Shown one piece after another: positions 38,692 to 54,001 of a DNA stretch of 64,000 nucleotides. A program made the position numbers and the translations under genes. Every line of letters begins with the position of its first letter. Positions within the stretch are counted from its first letter, which is position 1. Source of the DNA: Zea mays (Eukaryota > Streptophyta > Magnoliopsida > Poales > Poaceae); contig NC_050096.1 of assembly GCF_902167145.1 (NCBI RefSeq), forward strand, positions 267,118,622-267,182,621, given 5' to 3'. The notes beneath the pieces were generated by a model that did no database searches, was not told where the DNA came from, and worked only from the letters and a program-made list of their open reading frames with translations.

Positions 38692-39936
38692 TGAGAGCAC
38701 CTAGAGGGGGGGTGAATAGGTGATCCTGTGAAAACTTAAACTTATAGCCACAAAAACTTGTTAAGTGTTAGCACAATAGTTGCCAAGTGGCTAGAGATGA
38801 GTCCAAACACAATAACCACAAGAAATCCAACACAGAGATGGCACGGTGTTTATCCCGTGGTTCGGCCAAGTACAAAACTTGCCTACTCCACGTTGTGGCG
38901 TCCCAACGGACGAGAGTTGCACTCAACTCCTCTCAAGTGATCCAATGATCAACTTGAATACCACGGTGTTCTTCTTTACTTTGATCTTTTCTCGTTTGCG
39001 AGGAATCTCCACAGCTTGGAGTCTCTCGCCCTTACAATTGAATTTCACAAAGAAGTACGGAGTAAGGGAGGGAAGCAACACACACAAATCCACAGCAAAA
39101 TGCGCACACACACGGCCAAGAATCGAGCTCAAAAGATTATCTCAAAGTTCTCACTAGAACGGAGCTCGAATCACTGAGAATGACAAACGAATGCGCAAAG
39201 ACTGAGTGTGGATGATCAAGAATGCTCTAAGGTTGCTTGGTTATATCCTCCATGCGCCTAGGGGTCCCTTTTATAGCCCCAAGGCAGCTAGGAGCCGTTG
39301 AGAGCAGATCTGGAAGGCCTTTCTTGCCTTCTGTCGTCGGGTGCACCGGACAGTCCGGTGCACACCGGACACTGTCTGGTGCCCGATTTCCTTCCTTAAA
39401 TAGCGAAGCCGATCGTTGGCGGCCAGAGAGCCGTTGGCGCACCGGACATGTCCGGTGCACACCGGACAGTCCGGTGCCCCCTCCCGACCGTTGGCTCGGC
39501 CACGTGTCGTGAGCGGATTCTGCGGCCAACCGTTGGCCTGGCCGACCGTTGGCTCACCGGACAGTCCGGTGCACACCGGACAGTCCGGTGAATTATAGCC
39601 GTACGCCGTCGGCGAATTCCCGAGAGCGGCCACTTCGGTCGAGACAGCCTGGCGCACCGGACACTTTCCGGTGCACCACCGGACAGTCCGGTGCCCCAGA
39701 CCGAAACAGCCTTTTGGCTGTACACAGCCACCTCTTCTCTTTTCCTCTTCTTTCTATTTCTAAGACTTAGACAAGTATATTAGTACACAAAACCAATGTA
39801 CTAAGACTTAGAAACATACCTTTGCTCTTGTTTTGCACTTTGTCCATCCATAAGCATGAATTCACATTTAAGCACTTGTGTTGGCACTCAATCACCAAAA
39901 TACTTAGAAATGGCCCAAAGGCACATTTCCCTTTCA
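38692..39936 (-). repeat. 5' LTR of Sirevirus B
   Basis: A 1245-bp copy of 30995-32239 with about 10 substitutions. TATAAAAG on the minus strand is at 39269-39276, with palindromes from 39344 to 39697. Confidence 0.95.
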
Positions 39937-39941
39937 CTTTC

Positions 39942-40269
39942 TCACAAGCACAGGGTTGGCAAGCCATTCGGGATGGAATACCTCTTTGATGAACCTTGCC
40001 GTCATTAGCTTGTGGATCTCCTCGCCTATAGCTCTGCGCTTTTCTTCGTCGAATCGGCGCAGAGGCTGCTTGACGGGTCGGGCTCCGGCTCGGATGTCCA
40101 GCGAGTGCTCGGAAGACATCGGCGTTCGCGCGGAGAAAGTCAACGAGCACTGCTTCCTATTTGGGATCGAGCCCGGAGCCGATCCGGACTTGCTTGGAGG
40201 CGTCGCTGCTGGGGTCGAGGGGGACGGACTTGACCGTCTCCGCTGGCTCGAAGTTGCCGGCATGACGCT
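39942..40269 (-). pseudogene. N-terminal pol segment of the Huck-like element before the insertion
   Basis: The segment links protease to reverse transcriptase and contains EHSLDIRAGARPVKQPLRR and HKLMTARFIKEVFHPEWLAN, the usual start of a Tat reverse transcriptase. Compared with relatives, a short deletion and frame change occur near 40108, between ANADVF and EHSLDI. The sequence resumes across Sirevirus B at 30989. Confidence 0.78.
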
Positions 40270-41940
40270 TCACGTCTGGCACCTCCTTAGGCTCTCCAGG
40301 TCGGCGATGAGGGCCTCGGACTCGGCGAGGGCCTCGGCATACTCCACGCACTCCACGTCGCATTCGAACGCGTGTTTGTACGTGGGGCCGACGGTGATGA
40401 CCCCGTTGGGGCCCAGCATCTTGAGCTTGAGGTAGGTGTAGTTGGGGACGACCATGAACTTCGCGTAGCATGGCCTCCCCAGTACCGCGTGGTAGGTTCC
40501 TCGGAACCCGACCACCTCGAACGCCAGGGTCTCCCTTTGGAAGTTGGAGGGTGTTCCGAAGCAGACGGGAAGATCGAGTTGTCCGAGGGGCTGGACGCGC
40601 TTCCCGGGGATGATCCCATGGAAAGGCGCAGCGCCCGCCCGGACCGAGGACAGATCGATACGTAGAAGCCCGAGGGTCTCGGTGTAGATGATGTTGAGGC
40701 TGCTGCCTCCGTCCATGAGGACCTTGGTGAGCCTGACGTCGCCGATGACGGGGTCGACGACGAGCGGGTATTTCCCCGGGCTCGGCACGTGGTCGGGGTG
40801 GTCGGCTTGGTCGAAGGTGATGGGCTTGTCGGACCAGTCTAGGTAGACTGGCGCCGCCACCTTCACCGAACAGACCTCCCAACGCTCTTGCTTGCGGTGC
40901 CGAGCCGAGGCGTTCGCCGCTTGCCCACCGTAGATCACGAAGCAGTCGCGAACCTCGGGGAACTCTCCTACCTGATGATCTTCCTTCTTGTCATCGTCGC
41001 GGGCCCTGTCACCCTCCACGGGTGGCCCGGCCCTGTGGAAGTGGCGCCGAAGCATGACGCATTCCTCAAGGGTGTGCTTGACGGGCCCCTGGTGGTAGGG
41101 GCACGGCTCCTTAAGCATCTTGTCGAAGAGGTTGGCACCTCCGGGGGGTTTCCGAGGGTTCTTGTACTCGGTGGTGGCGACAAGGTCCGCGTCGGCGGCG
41201 TCGTGTTTCGCTTGCGACTTCTTCTTGCCCTTCTTCTTGACGCCGCGCTGAGTTGACTCCTCGGGGGCATCTTCCGATGGGCGACCCTGGGGCTGCTTGT
41301 CCTTCCGGAAGATAGCCTCGACCGCCTCCTGGCCGGAGGCAAACTTGGTGGCGATGTCCATCAGCTCGCTCGCCCTGGTGGGGGTCTTACGACCCAGCTT
41401 GCTCACCAGGTCGCGGCAGGTGGTGCCGGCGAGGAACGCGCCGATGACATCCGAGTCGGTGATGTTGGGCAGCTCGGTGCGCTGCTTCGAGAATCGCCGG
41501 ATGTAGTCCCGGAGAGACTCTCTCGGCTGCTGTCGGCAGCTTCGGAGGTCCCAGGAATTCCCGGGGCGCACGTACGTGCCCTGGAAATTGCCGGCGAAAG
41601 CTTGGACCAGGTCGTCCCAGTCGGAGATCTGCCCCGGAGGCAGGTGCTCCAACCAGGCACGAGCGGTGTCGGAGAGGAACAGGGGGAGGTTGCGGATGAT
41701 GAGGTTGTCATCGTCCGTTCCACCAAGTTGGCAGGCCAGACGGTAGTCCGCGAGCCACAGTTCCGGTCTCGTCTCCCCCGAGTACTTCGTGATAGTAGTC
41801 GGGGGTCGGAACCGGGTCAGGAACGGCGCCCGTCGTATGGCCCGGTTGAAGGCCTGCGGACCGGGTGGTTCGGGCGAGGGACTCCGATCCTCCCCGCTGT
41901 CGTAGCGTCCCCAACGCCTGGGGTGGTAGCCTCGGCGCAC
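40270..41940 (-). CDS. Gag C-terminal part and aspartic protease of the Huck-like element (556 aa open)
   Basis: The listed first codon is GTG and internal to the gag. The retrotransposon gag domain is clear (LWLADYRLACQLGG, FLSDTARAWLEHLPPG, FAGNFQGTYVRPGN). A Lys-rich linker follows, then a zinc-finger-like CPYHQGPVKHTLEEC, and then the aspartic protease with VLMDGGSSLNIIY and AVLGRPCYAKFM. The frame ends at 40270, where the pol linker changes frame. Confidence 0.88.
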   Translation of the reverse strand: MRRGYHPRRWGRYDSGEDRSPSPEPPGPQAFNRAIRRAPFLTRFRPPTTITKYSGETRPELWLADYRLACQLGGTDDDNLIIRNLPLFLSDTARAWLEHLPPGQISDWDDLVQAFAGNFQGTYVRPGNSWDLRSCRQQPRESLRDYIRRFSKQRTELPNITDSDVIGAFLAGTTCRDLVSKLGRKTPTRASELMDIATKFASGQEAVEAIFRKDKQPQGRPSEDAPEESTQRGVKKKGKKKSQAKHDAADADLVATTEYKNPRKPPGGANLFDKMLKEPCPYHQGPVKHTLEECVMLRRHFHRAGPPVEGDRARDDDKKEDHQVGEFPEVRDCFVIYGGQAANASARHRKQERWEVCSVKVAAPVYLDWSDKPITFDQADHPDHVPSPGKYPLVVDPVIGDVRLTKVLMDGGSSLNIIYTETLGLLRIDLSSVRAGAAPFHGIIPGKRVQPLGQLDLPVCFGTPSNFQRETLAFEVVGFRGTYHAVLGRPCYAKFMVVPNYTYLKLKMLGPNGVITVGPTYKHAFECDVECVEYAEALAESEALIADLESLRRCQT

Positions 41941-43383
41941 CCTCTCGTCGGGGTGGGCCGATGGTCGCGGTGATGGTGCTCGTTGCCGAGGCGTCCCAGG
42001 GCCGCAGGCGCTGTGTTACGCGTGCACCCGGTGTAGACCGAGGCTTCCCGCATGAATCGAGAAGTCGCGGCACGATGTTCCGAGGGGTGCCCTGCCTTCG
42101 GGAGGCGGAGCTCTCGGCCCGCCGGACCGCGGCGCCTTCCAGGAGATTCTTGAGCTCTCCCTGGATTCGCCACCCCTCGGTGGTTGATGGCTCTGGCATC
42201 GCACGGAGAAGCATTGCTGCTGCAGCCAGGTTCTGGCCGACCCCACTGGATGCGGGTGGCGGCCTGACCCTGACATCATCGGCGATGCGGTGCCCTGGGG
42301 TAGATGACGTATTTCTCCGGCCGGAGGTTGGCCCACCCATGCCTGCCCGACGTCCCGGTGGATTGGCTCAAGCGCTCCTGCTCCCTCGTCGAGCCTGGCC
42401 TGCACCCCGCGGATTTGCTCGAGCTATGGGTCGTGACCCCCCGCCGGAACGGGGACCACAGCTAGCTCCCGTGGGATGTCAACGCGAGGCACCGGCCTAG
42501 GGAGATCACCGTCCTCCGGCATGCCGAGATGGTTGCCTTCGGAGGGACCCCCTAGATCGACGTGGAAACATTTGCGGCTTGGGCCGCAGTCCTCGTCGCC
42601 GAGGCTGCGGCTACCGTCGGAACAGTCGGAAAGGCATTAGTCGCATGCGGTCATAAAGTCCCGCATGGCACTGGGGTTGCCAAGTCCGGAGAAATCCCAG
42701 CAGAAGTCGGGCGCGTCGTCTTCCTCGGACCCGTAGGTCGAGACGTCCGTCAGCCGGTCCCAGGGTGACCGCACACGATACCCCAGAGGGTTTGGACTCG
42801 CCTCTATGAGGGCGTCCGCCAAAGCGAGGTCGCTTGGCGGTTCGAGGCTGAATTTGAAAGGCGTGAGATGGGAATCGGTCGGTACCTCTTGGTCGACGGG
42901 CGGCGATGAAGTCACGTCGGGGACTGACCGCACTGTCGTCTCAGGTACGAGGGTGACGTCCAGCAAGCCTTTCGCGAGCGCGCTGGCGTCGTCCGTTTGC
43001 CTGGAATCGGCGCGTTGCGGGGAGACGGTGCTCGTCCTCGTCTCAAACGCGAGGTCTATGCCCGACGCGCCCCCTGTTAGGGCGCTGGCGCTGTCGACTC
43101 GCTCAACAGCCGACGAGGCGCTGCCTCCTGCTTGGCCTTGGTTGCCCCGCCTCCTCCTCCGTCGGCGGGGGAGAGGACGGGGTGAGCTCGAATGTTGTTC
43201 TTCCACCACGCGGGGAAGACGTCGTCGATTCCGCCGCCGGCGGGCGGGCTGTCGGCCGCCATTGTCGCTGTCGCACGGCGGTGGAAGGAGTATCATGTCG
43301 TAGCTGCCGTCGAGGGACACGAACTCAAGACTCCCGAAACGGAGCACCGTCCCGGGTTGGAGAGGTTGCTGGAGACTGCCCAT
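41941..43383 (-). pseudogene. Gag N-terminal part of the Huck-like element, frameshifted
   Basis: An ATG at 43381-43383 opens a 248-codon frame with Arg-rich and acidic stretches, ending DFMTACD at 42637. The gag-like sequence then continues in other frames (42405-42016 with MQARLDEGAGALEP; 42340-41708 with AAAMLLRAMPEPSTTEG) before joining the frame of 41940. At least two frameshifts therefore lie between 42640 and 41940. Confidence 0.65.
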
Positions 43384-43443
43384 CTGGAGCTTGACGGGAA
43401 GCTGTTCGTCAACACGCAGCAGGCCCCTACCTGGCGCGCCAAC
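43384..43443 (-). other. Leader and primer-binding site of the Huck-like element
   Basis: Adjacent to the 5' LTR the minus strand reads TTGGCGCGCCAGGTAGGGG, in the position of the primer site. I cannot name the tRNA with certainty. Confidence 0.6.
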
Positions 43444-45173
43444 TGTCGGCGTTTCGAGACCGGGGGGTCCCTAAGCCGACGAGTGAAATGTCGCTGCGTG
43501 CCCCAGCCCAGATGGGTCGGCGCGAGGCCGAGCGCGAAGGGGGGAAGTGAGGTGGTCGGAGATGGGTGAGAGAGAGGTAGAAATCCCGCGGCCTTCGTGT
43601 TCGTCCCGCGCCCAGGTCGGGTGCGCTTGCAGTAGGGGGTTACAAGCGTCCACACGGGAGAGGGAGCGAGCGGCCTTGCGCGAGCGCCTGTCTCGTCCTC
43701 GTCCCCGTGCGGCCAACCTTCTCTAAGAGGGCCCTGGTCCTTCCTTTTATAGGCGTAAGGAGAGGATCCAGGTGTACAATGGGGTGTAGCAGAGTGCTAC
43801 GTGTCTAGCGGGGGAGAGCTAGCGCCCTAAGTACACGCCATCGTGGCGACCGGAGAGATTTTGGCGCCCAGTTTGTGTGATGTCGTGGCCGTCGGAGGAG
43901 CGCTGGAGCCTGGCGGAGGGACAGCTGTCGGGGCTATCGAGTCCTTGCTGACGTCCTCTTGCTTCCGTAAGGGGCCCAAGAGCCGCCATCGTCAGGGAGC
44001 GTGCTGGGCGCCATCATCGCCTATCTGGCGGAGCGAGCCAGATGGGACGCCGGTCTTGTTCCTCGTAGCCTGAGTCAGCTTGGAGTAGGGTAATGATGGC
44101 GCCTCCCGTTGACGTGGCCGGCCCGCGCCCTAGGTTGGGCGATGTGGAGGCTCCTCCGAGGTCGAGGTCGAGTCCGTCTTCCGTGGCCGAGGTCGAGTCT
44201 GAGCCCCTAGGTCGGGCGAGGCGGAGGCCGTTGGCTGAGGCCAGGGCGGAGTTCGAGTCCTGGGGTCGGGCGAAGCGGAGTTCGTCGTCTTCTGGGGCTG
44301 AGCCCAAGTCCGAGCCCTGGGTCGGGCGGAGCGGAATTCGTCGTCTTCTGGGGCTGAGCCCAAGTCCGAGCCCTGGGTCGGGCAGAACGGAGTTCGCCGT
44401 CTTTCGAGGCTTAGCCCGAGTCCGAGCCCTGGGTCGGGTGGAGCGGAGTTCGCCGTCTTCCGGGGCTTAGCCCGAGTCCGAGCCCTGGGTCGGGCGGAGC
44501 GGAGTTCGCCGTCTTCCGGGGCTTAGCCCGAGTCCGAGCCCTGGGTCAGGCGGAACGGAGTTCGCCGTCTTCCGGGGCTTAGCCCGAGTCCGTGCCCTGG
44601 GTCGGGCGGAGCGGAGTTCGCCGTCTTCCGGGGCTTAGCCCGAGTCCGAGCCCTGGGTCGGGCAAAGCGGAGCTTCCTATGGTGCCTGCGGCCGGGCCTG
44701 ACTGCCTGTCAGCCTCACTCTGTCAAGCGGCACCGCAGTCGGAGCGGCGCAGGCGGCGCTGTCTTTCTGTCAGACCGGTCAGTGGAGCGGTGAAGTGACG
44801 GCGGTCACTTCGGCTCTGTCGGCTGAGGGGCGCGCGTCAGGATAAAGGTGTCAGACCACCTTTGCATTAAATGCTCCTGCGATTTGGTCGGTCGGTGCGG
44901 CGATTCGGTCAGGGTTGCTTCTTGGCGAAGACAGGGCCTCGGGCGAGCCGGAAATATGTTCGCCGCTGGAGGGGGGCCTCGGGCGAGGCGGAGATCCCCC
45001 GGGGTCAGCTGCCCTTGTCCGAGGCTAGGCTCGGGCGAGGCGTGATCGAGTCCCTCGAATGGACTGATCCCTGACTTGATCGCACCCATCAGGCCTTTGC
45101 AGCTTTATGCTGATGGGGGTTACCAGCTGAGAATTAGGAGCCTTGAAGGTACCCCTAATTATGGTCCCCGACA
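43444..45173 (-). repeat. 5' LTR of the Huck-like element
   Basis: 1730 bp, a copy of 22089-23818 with about 36 substitutions by eye, mostly C/T and G/A, as expected for methylated DNA. TATA on the minus strand is at about 43743-43751 and the 56-bp array at 44269-44670. Confidence 0.9.
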
Positions 45174-45178
45174 AATTT

Positions 45179-45315
45179 AGCTAAATACATCCAAACAGTC
45201 TAGTTAATAGTTCAACTATTAGCTACTTTTAGCAAATTAGCTAATAGTTAGCTAGCTAATTTCACTAGCAGTTTGTTAGCCAACTAACTATTAGATCTAG
45301 TATATTCAAACACCC
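45179..45315. mobile_element. Right part of the MITE split by the Huck-like element
   Basis: The sequence is A/T-rich with repeated TTAGCTAA motifs and ends TATATTCAAACACCC, the inverse of the left end at 22043. The joined element would be about 185 bp. The target duplication is not resolved. Confidence 0.58.
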
Positions 45316-45471
45316 GCTAGTTTCAACTCATGATCTTCAACTAATATGTCTTGAAATAGAAAAAGGGAACTTCCCATTCTGAACATATTAAAACACTCCA
45401 TTGAATTTTAGTGTGAGCTCAACCGATTGGATTCTACTCTTAACTAGAATATTTCTAATATGGTAATTAAG

Positions 45472-45815
45472 TCCGGTTTGGATCCTTGGAATTGAATTCA
45501 TTCTAATAATAATAATTTAGTCACGTATCAATTAAGCTAATATGATTTTATGCGGAATATATTTATATACTATTATTAGCAAGATGTGAGAGATATTTAT
45601 ATGTTATATTTTTACTATAGAGATGTGAGCCGAAGAGCATCTTATACGTTGTAGAGTATAAATATATTTTTCTGATACATAAAATTTATTTTCCATCCTT
45701 CACACCATGAATTTGAGATAAACTTATACTTGAACTTTTGGAAAGTGGTGGAATATCAAATTGCAAGATAAATAGGTTACTTTATTAATTTCTTCAAAAT
45801 GAATGTATCAAACAA
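45472..45815. mobile_element. Possible MITE
   Basis: Starts GTTTGGATCCTTGGAATTGA and ends with ATGAATGTATCAAAC, a weak inverse. The interior is A/T-rich. No clear target duplication, so support is weak. The neighbouring stretch 45816-46350 holds nothing I recognise. Confidence 0.3.
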
Positions 45816-46728
45816 TCTGTAAGGGAAAAGCTATGTGTACTACCAAATTAGTCTTACTAGTGTACGACCAGCACAAATTTACATGGATTGAATGCAATCT
45901 TAAACTAAAGAGCTGAGTTGGACATGATTCTTATATTCTGGAGTATAAAATCCAATGTTGTATAGGGGTTTTTTCCCTTCTTTTTACCCCTTGATCCCGA
46001 GCCCAAGCACTCCAAAGCAAGGTAAATCATAAAAACCATCGTCATCAGAGTCTGGGAGGGCAGTCTGGCGCTGGATGACTGGCCGGCCTGCAGGGGCTCC
46101 GCGTGGGGGCGCAGCGTTAGTTGGTGTCGGGACAGTGGGCCGCGCAATGCCTGAAGCTTAGGGTAGCGATCGAAAAGGGTCCACTTTTTAAAAAACAGTG
46201 AACGAAAGAACCGACGCGTTAGGTGGGTTTCCTGTTTTTTCTCCCAACAACAATCGTCTGAAAAGCGTCAACCGAACACTGTACTACTACTATCCTCTTC
46301 CAGTCACGTCCTTTTTGCGTGTCACCTTGCGTGCTGCGTGGATAAAATCATTGGGATACCCCGTATAGACGGCAAACAGACCGACCCGACACAGGACACA
46401 GACCCGGCACGGTACGCCGTGCTCCACGGCTGTGTGTTTGAGGAGCCCACGTGCATGAGCGTCGGCCTAGACACGATTCTTCGGGCTGGTTTTCGTGCCC
46501 GGCTAGCCCGGTAAGCATGGTAAAAAAACGGTCCATGCCAGCATGAAACCCGCCATGCTTACTCACACCAGAAAAAATAACAACAGAAAAACAGCAAAAT
46601 ATAATAAATGATCTGTTTTGTGTAATACTGCCTTATTAAAAACCTTTATAGGTAAAACTCACCCTTTGAGAAACCTTAGAAAGGAAAAAAAAGAGTGCAG
46701 CTAGCTCAAACTTTAGTGACTAAGTTTA

Positions 46729-50196
<3,468 letters not shown>

Positions 50197-50479
50197 GTTT
50201 ATATCTGTTACAGATCAAGATTACAATACAAAATCTTTGTGTCTCTCACATTCACAAAGCACAGAACAAATCACCAGAGTCTAGAACTAAGTAGTAAGTA
50301 GTAAGTACCAAAATCAGAACTAAGACATTGACTAAGTACCAGAACCAGAACCACCATAGCTAGTCCGACCATGACCAGCGGTAGTAGGTTCATCTTCATC
50401 AAGGAACAAGTTCTCGAATGAATCCTCAAGCTCTGGGTTGTCAACATCATGTTTCTCTCTCTTTTCTCCTAATTCCTAA

Positions 50480-52710
50480 ACTTTTAAGCAATGCAGCATC
50501 TCCACATTCTCAGGAAATAAGCGTCGTTGCCGCTCCTCAATTATCATGCCTATCAAACTGAAACAAGACTTTGAAGAGACAGTAGAAACATGAACAGACA
50601 TGATATCCCTTGCCATTATGGACAAGACTGGATATGTTAGCCTTTGGTCACGCCACCAGAGAAGTATTTCAAAATCATCCTCATAAGAAGTGACATTGTC
50701 ACTATCTAAGTAGGCTGAGAGCTCACAAAGAGCAGAGGAAGATGAGGCAGAAGGGGTAGAGACAGGGGGAGGACCAACAACACCTGAACTTCGATCCCCA
50801 AATATTCTTCCCCAAGCTTGCTTTTTTTACCTGTATGAATTGAAGGCTGAGCAACCCTTTGAGCCATAATTGCACCAAACTTAGTCTGATATTCAGTAAA
50901 CATTTTATACAATTCATTTTTGAAATCAGTATAATAGGTATTGTACTCACACTCAGTGAAGTCACCAAGTAAATGCAACACATTAAAGAAACCTCTCATC
51001 TTAGTTCTAGGGTCCAGAATGAATGCATATGAATATAGCATAGGTATGTCACTCCAATACTTAAGGAACTTAAGTTGCATTGGAAACACAACAGGTCTAA
51101 GATTCACATCTCTTTCACATGCTATCAAATTAGATGCAATTTCCAGAATATGGTGAAGAACAAGTGGACTGGTTGGATAATAAACACCAGACAGAACAAC
51201 AGTAGAATCATAGTAGAGTTCTAGAAACTCTAAAATCTTCTCAGCAACATACTAATGATTAGGAGGCAACATTTGTGATTCATAATGTGAATTGATGAAG
51301 ACATAAAAAATAGTCTTGTATGGGACCAAGTGTTTAAGCATCAAATAAGTAGAATTACATATAACATCCATATCCAAGCCAATTTTTCTAGGTCTAACAC
51401 CCCTTGCTTTGCAATACTCTTTAAATGCTGCAATTCTAGAATTAGATGCATTTAAGAAATTAATTGTAGTTCTAAAATCTTCCAAAAAGGTTTCAATCTC
51501 TTCATTCCAGATTTAACAATGAGAATAATTATATGACAAGCGCAGCGTTGATGCATAAGAGTGTAGTTACGCCTATTAGGATCCTGAGATTCAGGTGAAG
51601 GATCAGGACCCAAATCACCAGCAAACAAAGGTGTCAAAGTATCCATATCCTTTGAATTTGAAGAAGCATTGTCTAGAGTGATAGAGAAAATCTTGTCAAC
51701 CAAACAAAACTCCTAAAAAACAACAACAATCCTTTCAGCAATATTTTCACCAGTATGTCTAACTTCAATAAGTCTAAGACCAATCACCCTTTTCTATAAT
51801 TCCCAATCAACATTAACATAATGACACACAACACTAATATAGTCCTCCTTAGCATTACCAGACCAAATATCTGAGGTTAATGCAACCGAATAAGTAGCAG
51901 GCAACACAGAATTGATTAGCACATTGTGTCGTTCAGTGAAAAGCTTGCAAAGATCTCTAATCGTGGTCTGTCTAGAAACTTTGGTAAACCTTGGGTTATG
52001 AGCACGGGCGATATAATCCTCCCAGGTCTGTGTCTCACCTATACCTAATGCAAGGTCAAGCCTAGCAATCAGCCGACACAACTCAGTTCGAGCAACAATA
52101 GGATCATATTCCCAATTGTGCAAAGAACCATCAGGACTGAAAGCAAGCTGAGACTAAACCCTAGCAGCATGATCAACCTTCTTCCTACAAGCTTTCTGGT
52201 GTGGTGTCTAAGCAAATGCCCACTACCATCAGAAGATCTAGCAGACAATCTAGTCTTACACATTCTACAAATAGCAGCAGTTCGAACATTGGACCCATTC
52301 ACTTTCTCAAAGATCTCATCAAAATCAACCTAGACACTAGATTTGCGCTTACCAACCGATGAGGTACAAGTACCACCATCGGTGCTGGTAGAGCCGACCG
52401 GAGTGTCGATGGCCGTCGCAGGCCTTCCACCACCATCGCTGGTGTCGAAATTGACTAGAGCTGAGCTGAGATCGATACCGAGCAAGGCAACATCATCTGC
52501 CTGGATGTCGTCTTCGTCATCTAGGACAAGCCCTGCCGTGTGAAGGTTGTCATTGCCGGTGAGCGGATAGACATCATCATCATCCACCATGGCGACCTTC
52601 ACCGCGAACAGCTGATCTCCAGCATCATTCCTCGACGGTGCACGTAGTCGTCGTGCCCGATCTACTCCAGAGGAGGAAGACGAGGCCTCAGCAACTGACC
52701 TACGCAAAAA
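50480..52710 (-). pseudogene. hAT transposase (BED finger, DDE, hATC dimerisation), degenerate
   Basis: Reading the minus strand in shifting frames, the order is that of a plant hAT transposase. An acidic N-terminus (52330-52707) is followed by a BED-type finger with CRMCKTRL and HLLRHHTRK (about 52180-52290). The core starts with LTSDIWSGNAKEDYISVV (first catalytic Asp, about 51830-51880). ITLDNASSNS holds the second Asp (about 51660-51690). The middle segments include FKEYCKARGVRP and FILDPRTKMRGF. The C-terminal hATC domain has LLWWRDQRLTYP, STVSSKSCFSL and IIEERQRRLFPENVE (50490-50680). Stops or frameshifts separate these blocks at about 52320, 52180, 51790, 51510, 51250 and 50760. An intron acceptor-like TTGCGTAG lies at 52699-52706. 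Confidence 0.75.
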
Positions 52711-53327
52711 AGCAAAACAATCAGCGATAAGAAACGACGCAAGTGAGATCTAGATTCTAGGGTTAAGGTTTACCTGTGCTACCGGAGCCCGACGCCGAAG
52801 AATATGGGGGCCACCCAGACGACAGACAGACACCGATTAGAAACGACGGCGAGCGGGGCAGGGGAGGACTAGACGAAAACATGAACTCACATAGTTCACC
52901 GAGAGAGAGGGGATAGGAGAGGGGAGATAGTAGCTGGTGTTGGACTGCTGGATCGAGGTCACCGACGTCGTGGACGGGGACGGGAGTCACGGGCACCGAG
53001 GTCGCTGGATCGGGGCGGGGAGGAGCCGAGGAGTTGGGAGTCGTCGAGCCGGGGAGAGAGGGGGGAGGTTGAGTTCGAGTGGGAGATGGACGACCGAGGG
53101 TGAGGGGGTGGCCGGGTATACGACCATACGATCCTCTACCGGGCTATCCTGGTGCGGGCAGTCCGTGTCGTGCCGACCCACGTGCGTGGCTTTCAGGCCA
53201 AGCACAACCTGCTCCACTAGGCCATGCTAGCCCAGGCCCATCACCCCCGTGCCGAGTCGGGCATGGGCCAGGCCAAAAAACGGGCCTCAGGCCAGATCAA
53301 TAGGCTCGAGCTTCATGTACAACTTTA

Positions 53328-54001
53328 ATACCCCATACTCCTCTATAGGCCATGCACTATTCCGCCGCCCAAGCACCTGACGCCCTGTGATCCTCTTGAC
53401 TTAATTTACTCCCTTCGTCCATTCTAAAAACAAGTGCACTTGTAATATTAGAGGAAGCAAACCAATACTAATGTAAAATAATTACTCAGGCCGTAGTCAG
53501 TAGATATCGTGTATGTTGATCATGTAATTCTGCACTATTTATAAAGTATAGTTTAGAATAGATATAGGAAGGAGAGTGCAACATTACCTTATACGTGCAT
53601 ATCAAAAGCTATAGTCAGCTGCAACTTTTTTTGAATACGACTAGGCGCTATAGGGTAATGATTAATGAAACTTTTTATAGGTCAAAATTTCAGTGAACTT
53701 TTAGCCTAGCTTACAAAAATTATCTAATTTTTATTGATCACGACACAACTGAGTGTCGGTTGTCAAATAGCATCGACGAAAATTATTAATTTATGTTAAT
53801 TATTATCAGACAGTTGGCGAAAATTAAATAAATCACACTGGCTTACAATTTATCCTTCCTCTCACTCTCGCTCTGACGCTCTCCGCTCTAGCCCGTGCTT
53901 GCCTCGTCCCGGTTAGCACCGCACTACCCCGCCTGCGCCACCTTGCCTCGCGCCCGGTACCTGTCTACCCGCTGTCCTTTGGCTCAGTCCACACGTTTGT
54001 C
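53328..54001. other. Unassigned spacer
   Basis: A Stowaway-like end, TACTCCCTTCGTCCATTCTA, lies at about 53408-53427, without a visible partner. A C-rich stretch (53865-53990) may be a decayed gene leader. No coding sequence was recognised. Confidence 0.3.

Larger units (their letters stand above)
30995..39936 (-). mobile_element. Sirevirus B: complete Opie/Ji-type copia element nested in the Huck-like pol
   Basis: Identical-length LTRs of 1245 bp (30995-32239 and 38692-39936) and the 5-bp duplication CTTTC at 30990-30994 and 39937-39941 define it. It encodes gag, then protease-integrase, then reverse transcriptase-RNase H on the minus strand, with no envelope-like frame. The LTRs differ at about 10 positions by eye (0.8%, about 0.3 million years), younger than its host element. 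It inserted in the reverse transcriptase region, just before the codons of CVDYTGLNK. Confidence 0.95.
22089..45173 (-). mobile_element. Huck-like Ty3/gypsy retrotransposon (Tat lineage), split by Sirevirus B
   Basis: Two 1730-bp LTRs (22089-23818 and 43444-45173) and the 5-bp duplication AATTT at 22084-22088 and 45174-45178 define the element. Coding is on the minus strand: primer site next to 43443, gag-protease (about 43383-40270), pol (40269-39942 and, after Sirevirus B, 30971-27996), a 4.2 kb non-coding tail and the 3' LTR. The second, archaeal-type RNase H in pol places it in the Tat lineage. Without the nested element its length is about 14.1 kb, near that of Huck. LTR divergence is about 2% by eye, or about 0.8 million years. 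The Huck name is from memory of the LTR start TGTCGGGGACCATAATTAGG. Confidence 0.9.

Noticed and set aside
40157..40882. Alternate-frame open frame over the protease region
   Set aside because: Mostly out of frame with gag-protease; only its last part coincides with the pol linker after a frame change.
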